A DNA stretch of 6,969 bases from Candidatus Poribacteria bacterium. Its GTDB lineage: Bacteria; Poribacteria; WGA-4E; WGA-3G. Under the pieces are notes generated by a model. The model was not told the origin of the DNA. It was given only the letters and a program-made list of their open reading frames with translations, and did no database searches. Of the stretch, positions 5,391-6,969 are shown piece by piece (position 1 is the stretch's first letter; every line of letters starts with the position of its first letter). Where the stretch lies: assembly GCA_028824575.1 (NCBI GenBank), contig JAPPDN010000640.1, positions 1 to 6,969 of the forward strand. The letters are read 5' to 3'. A program made the position numbers and the translations under genes.

Positions 5391-6494
5391 ATGAAAACCG
5401 GAAAAGTCGCTATTTTCACACAGCCGCAAACGCCTATGGAATTTCGGGAATACCCGATTCCATCCGTCACATCTGATGATATGCTTGTGCGCATCCGTAT
5501 GGCAAATATCTGCGGCTCCGACCTGCATTTCTGGCGCGGACACGGTCCGAAAATTGAGAGCGGTATCCCGCAAGTGTTGGGACACGAGATGATCGGCACG
5601 ATTGAAGCGATGGGACGTAACATCACAACAGATAGCACAGGGCAACCGCTTACTGAAGGCGATCGGATTGCCTATTCCTATTTCAAGCCGTGCCAACGCT
5701 GCTGGATGTGTCTCAACGGTAAACCGGGGTGTCCGAACCGCTACCGAGATTGGCTCGGTGTCTCCAGCGAGCAGCCGCCGCACTTCCACGGTGCCTACGG
5801 TGAATACTACTACATGAAACCCGGACATTGGGTGTTCAAGGTTCCCGACGAGCTCTCAGACGCGCTGGTATCCCCCATCAACTGTGCCTTGTCCGAAGTC
5901 ATCTACGGACTGAACCAGATCGGCATTACGCTCGGTGACACCGTGGTTATTCAAGGTGCTGGTGGCCTCGGTCTCTACGCGACGGCAGTCGCACGCGAGA
6001 TGGGTGCGGGAAAAATCATCGTTCTTGATCGACTGCCCGCCCGCCTTGCACTCGCGAAGGAATTCGGTGCAGATGAGACACTCAACGTTGACGAGATTAA
6101 GATGAAATCACGGGTTGAATATGTACTCGATCAAACGGGTGGCATCGGTGCGGATCTCGTCGCGGAGTTTGTCGGTTCGCCACGCGTTCTCGCTGAAGGT
6201 ATAGAGATGCTCCGATGGGGTGGACGCTATCTCTGGATCGGAAACATCAACCTCGGATTCCCTACAGAGATTGATCCGGGGAATATCGTCCGGTGTAGTA
6301 AAGCGATTCGCGGGGTCATCGTCTATGAACCGTGGGTTATCCCACGCGCGCTCGACTTCCTGCTGCGCACACGCGACAGGTATCCATTCCACAAAATCAT
6401 CTCCGATACCTTCCCATTCGGCGAGATTAACGAAGCCTTCTCTTACGCAGACACAGGCTCAGCCATCAGAATCGGACTGGAATTTACAGAATAA
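5391..6494 (+). CDS. Zinc-dependent medium-chain alcohol dehydrogenase family protein
   Basis: The protein has 367 residues, normal for the family. These cytoplasmic enzymes oxidise alcohols or polyols with NAD(P). The GroES-like catalytic domain carries the presumed catalytic zinc ligands C41 (in NICGSD), H65 and E66 (in GHEMIG) and C165 (in PINCAL). A structural zinc lobe has cysteines C101, C104, C107 and C114, with six residues between the last two where seven is usual. The Rossmann domain has the GAGGLG motif (189-194) and an aspartate at the end of beta-2 (VLDR, D213), which favours NAD over NADP. The substrate cannot be told from sequence; sorbitol, threonine or other polyol dehydrogenase activity are all possible. 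The start is ATG at 5391, with weak purine-rich sequence (aaagag) just upstream. It follows the antitoxin gene by 44 bases and precedes the HemW-like gene by one base. Confidence 0.92.
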   Translation: MKTGKVAIFTQPQTPMEFREYPIPSVTSDDMLVRIRMANICGSDLHFWRGHGPKIESGIPQVLGHEMIGTIEAMGRNITTDSTGQPLTEGDRIAYSYFKPCQRCWMCLNGKPGCPNRYRDWLGVSSEQPPHFHGAYGEYYYMKPGHWVFKVPDELSDALVSPINCALSEVIYGLNQIGITLGDTVVIQGAGGLGLYATAVAREMGAGKIIVLDRLPARLALAKEFGADETLNVDEIKMKSRVEYVLDQTGGIGADLVAEFVGSPRVLAEGIEMLRWGGRYLWIGNINLGFPTEIDPGNIVRCSKAIRGVIVYEPWVIPRALDFLLRTRDRYPFHKIISDTFPFGEINEAFSYADTGSAIRIGLEFTE

Positions 6495-6495
6495 A

Positions 6496-6969
6496 ATGGC
6501 ATCTTCCATTTACATCCACATCCCATTTTGTGCCACGAAGTGCTACTACTGCGCCTTCAATACGTACACTTTCCATAAAGAGCAGGCGAAAGCATACCTC
6601 ACGGCACTCCGCACAGAAATGGAACTATACGCTCCAGATATTGAACCACTACAGACAATTTTCATCGGCGGCGGCACGCCTTCCATCCTCTCTGCTAACA
6701 CCTTATCGCAACTGCTTACCGACATCCATCAGCATTTCCAAATAACACCGGATGCTGAAATCACCGTAGAATGCAATCCCGGCACAGTCGATAGTGAGAA
6801 ACTTAACGTGATGAAAGACAATGGCGTAAACCGGTTAAGTTTCGGTCTACAAGCGATGCAAGATAACACCCTGAAACAGTTAGGCAGAATCCACACCGTT
6901 GCTGAGTTCCTTGAAAGTTACCACCTCGCCCGCGAACAGCGTTTTGAGAACATCAACATTGATCTCATC
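6496..6969 (+). CDS. hemW: HemW-like radical SAM heme chaperone (3' partial)
   Basis: The first 158 residues are visible and the gene runs off the right edge. HemW proteins bind heme and a 4Fe-4S cluster and are thought to deliver heme to respiratory enzymes; they were long misnamed oxygen-independent coproporphyrinogen oxidases. The start IYIHIPFC leads into the cluster motif C12-x3-C16-x2-C19 followed by A-F rather than the extra cysteine of true HemN, which supports HemW. Next come the SAM-contacting GGGTP (58-62), ECNPGT (92-97, usually EANPGT) and RLSFGLQA then LGRIHT, all in the family order. The ATG at 6496 lies one base after the dehydrogenase stop, so the two are probably translated from one message. 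The C-terminal half needed to separate HemW fully from HemN is outside the window. Confidence 0.9.
   Translation, partial: MASSIYIHIPFCATKCYYCAFNTYTFHKEQAKAYLTALRTEMELYAPDIEPLQTIFIGGGTPSILSANTLSQLLTDIHQHFQITPDAEITVECNPGTVDSEKLNVMKDNGVNRLSFGLQAMQDNTLKQLGRIHTVAEFLESYHLAREQRFENINIDLI

Noticed and set aside
5343..5828. Minus-strand open frame of 161 codons over the start of the dehydrogenase gene
   Set aside because: It lies antisense to the conserved zinc-binding region of the dehydrogenase and has no recognisable motif.
6530..6745. + strand open frame of 71 codons near the right edge
   Set aside because: It is out of frame with the HemW-like gene, whose radical SAM motifs occupy the same bases.

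Overview
The window looks like a chromosomal piece of an uncultured environmental bacterium, most likely Candidatus Poribacteria or a relative. The main pointer is the C-terminal motif NYPNPFNPETWIPY followed by a FlgD-like/sorting-type beta domain in the first gene. I know this signature as very common in Poribacteria secreted proteins, but phylum assignment from one motif is an inference. All seven genes lie on the + strand and coding density is high; no stretch over 300 bases lacks a gene. I see no rRNA, tRNA, CRISPR array or insertion sequence.

Layout. (1) Bases 2-1567 hold the 3' part of a large secreted or surface protein: five imperfect 38-47 residue repeats, a middle region, and a C-terminal sorting-type domain. 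Its start lies left of the window. (2) Bases 1648-2751 encode a zinc-ribbon, fold-type II PLP enzyme of the threonine synthase family with several non-canonical motif residues. (3) Bases 2870-4189 encode a membrane-anchored NAGPA/phosphodiester glycosidase-domain protein. A small lipoprotein with a predicted NTF2-like or DUF4878-like fold (4186-4578) overlaps it by an ATGA junction. (4) Bases 4665-5346 hold a HigBA-type toxin-antitoxin module, toxin first, with a 17-base overlap. It has its own strong promoter, whose -10 box lies inside a perfect 12-base palindrome that runs into the toxin start codon. (5) Bases 5391-6494 encode a zinc-dependent medium-chain dehydrogenase. It is followed after one base by the start of a HemW-like radical SAM protein (6496 to the window end), which is cut by the right edge.

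How the genes work together. The glycosidase/lipoprotein pair and the dehydrogenase/HemW pair are each probably co-transcribed. The rest looks like a mixed housekeeping and envelope neighbourhood rather than one pathway. The toxin-antitoxin module stands out: it is clearly AT-richer than the dehydrogenase gene beside it (43% G+C by hand count against about 58% in sampled rows) and has its own regulation, which suggests horizontal acquisition. I did not find convincing evidence of a wholly new system. The most worthwhile leads are the promoter/operator/start-codon arrangement of the toxin-antitoxin module, the deviating active-site motifs of the threonine synthase-like enzyme, and the repeat architecture of the secreted protein.
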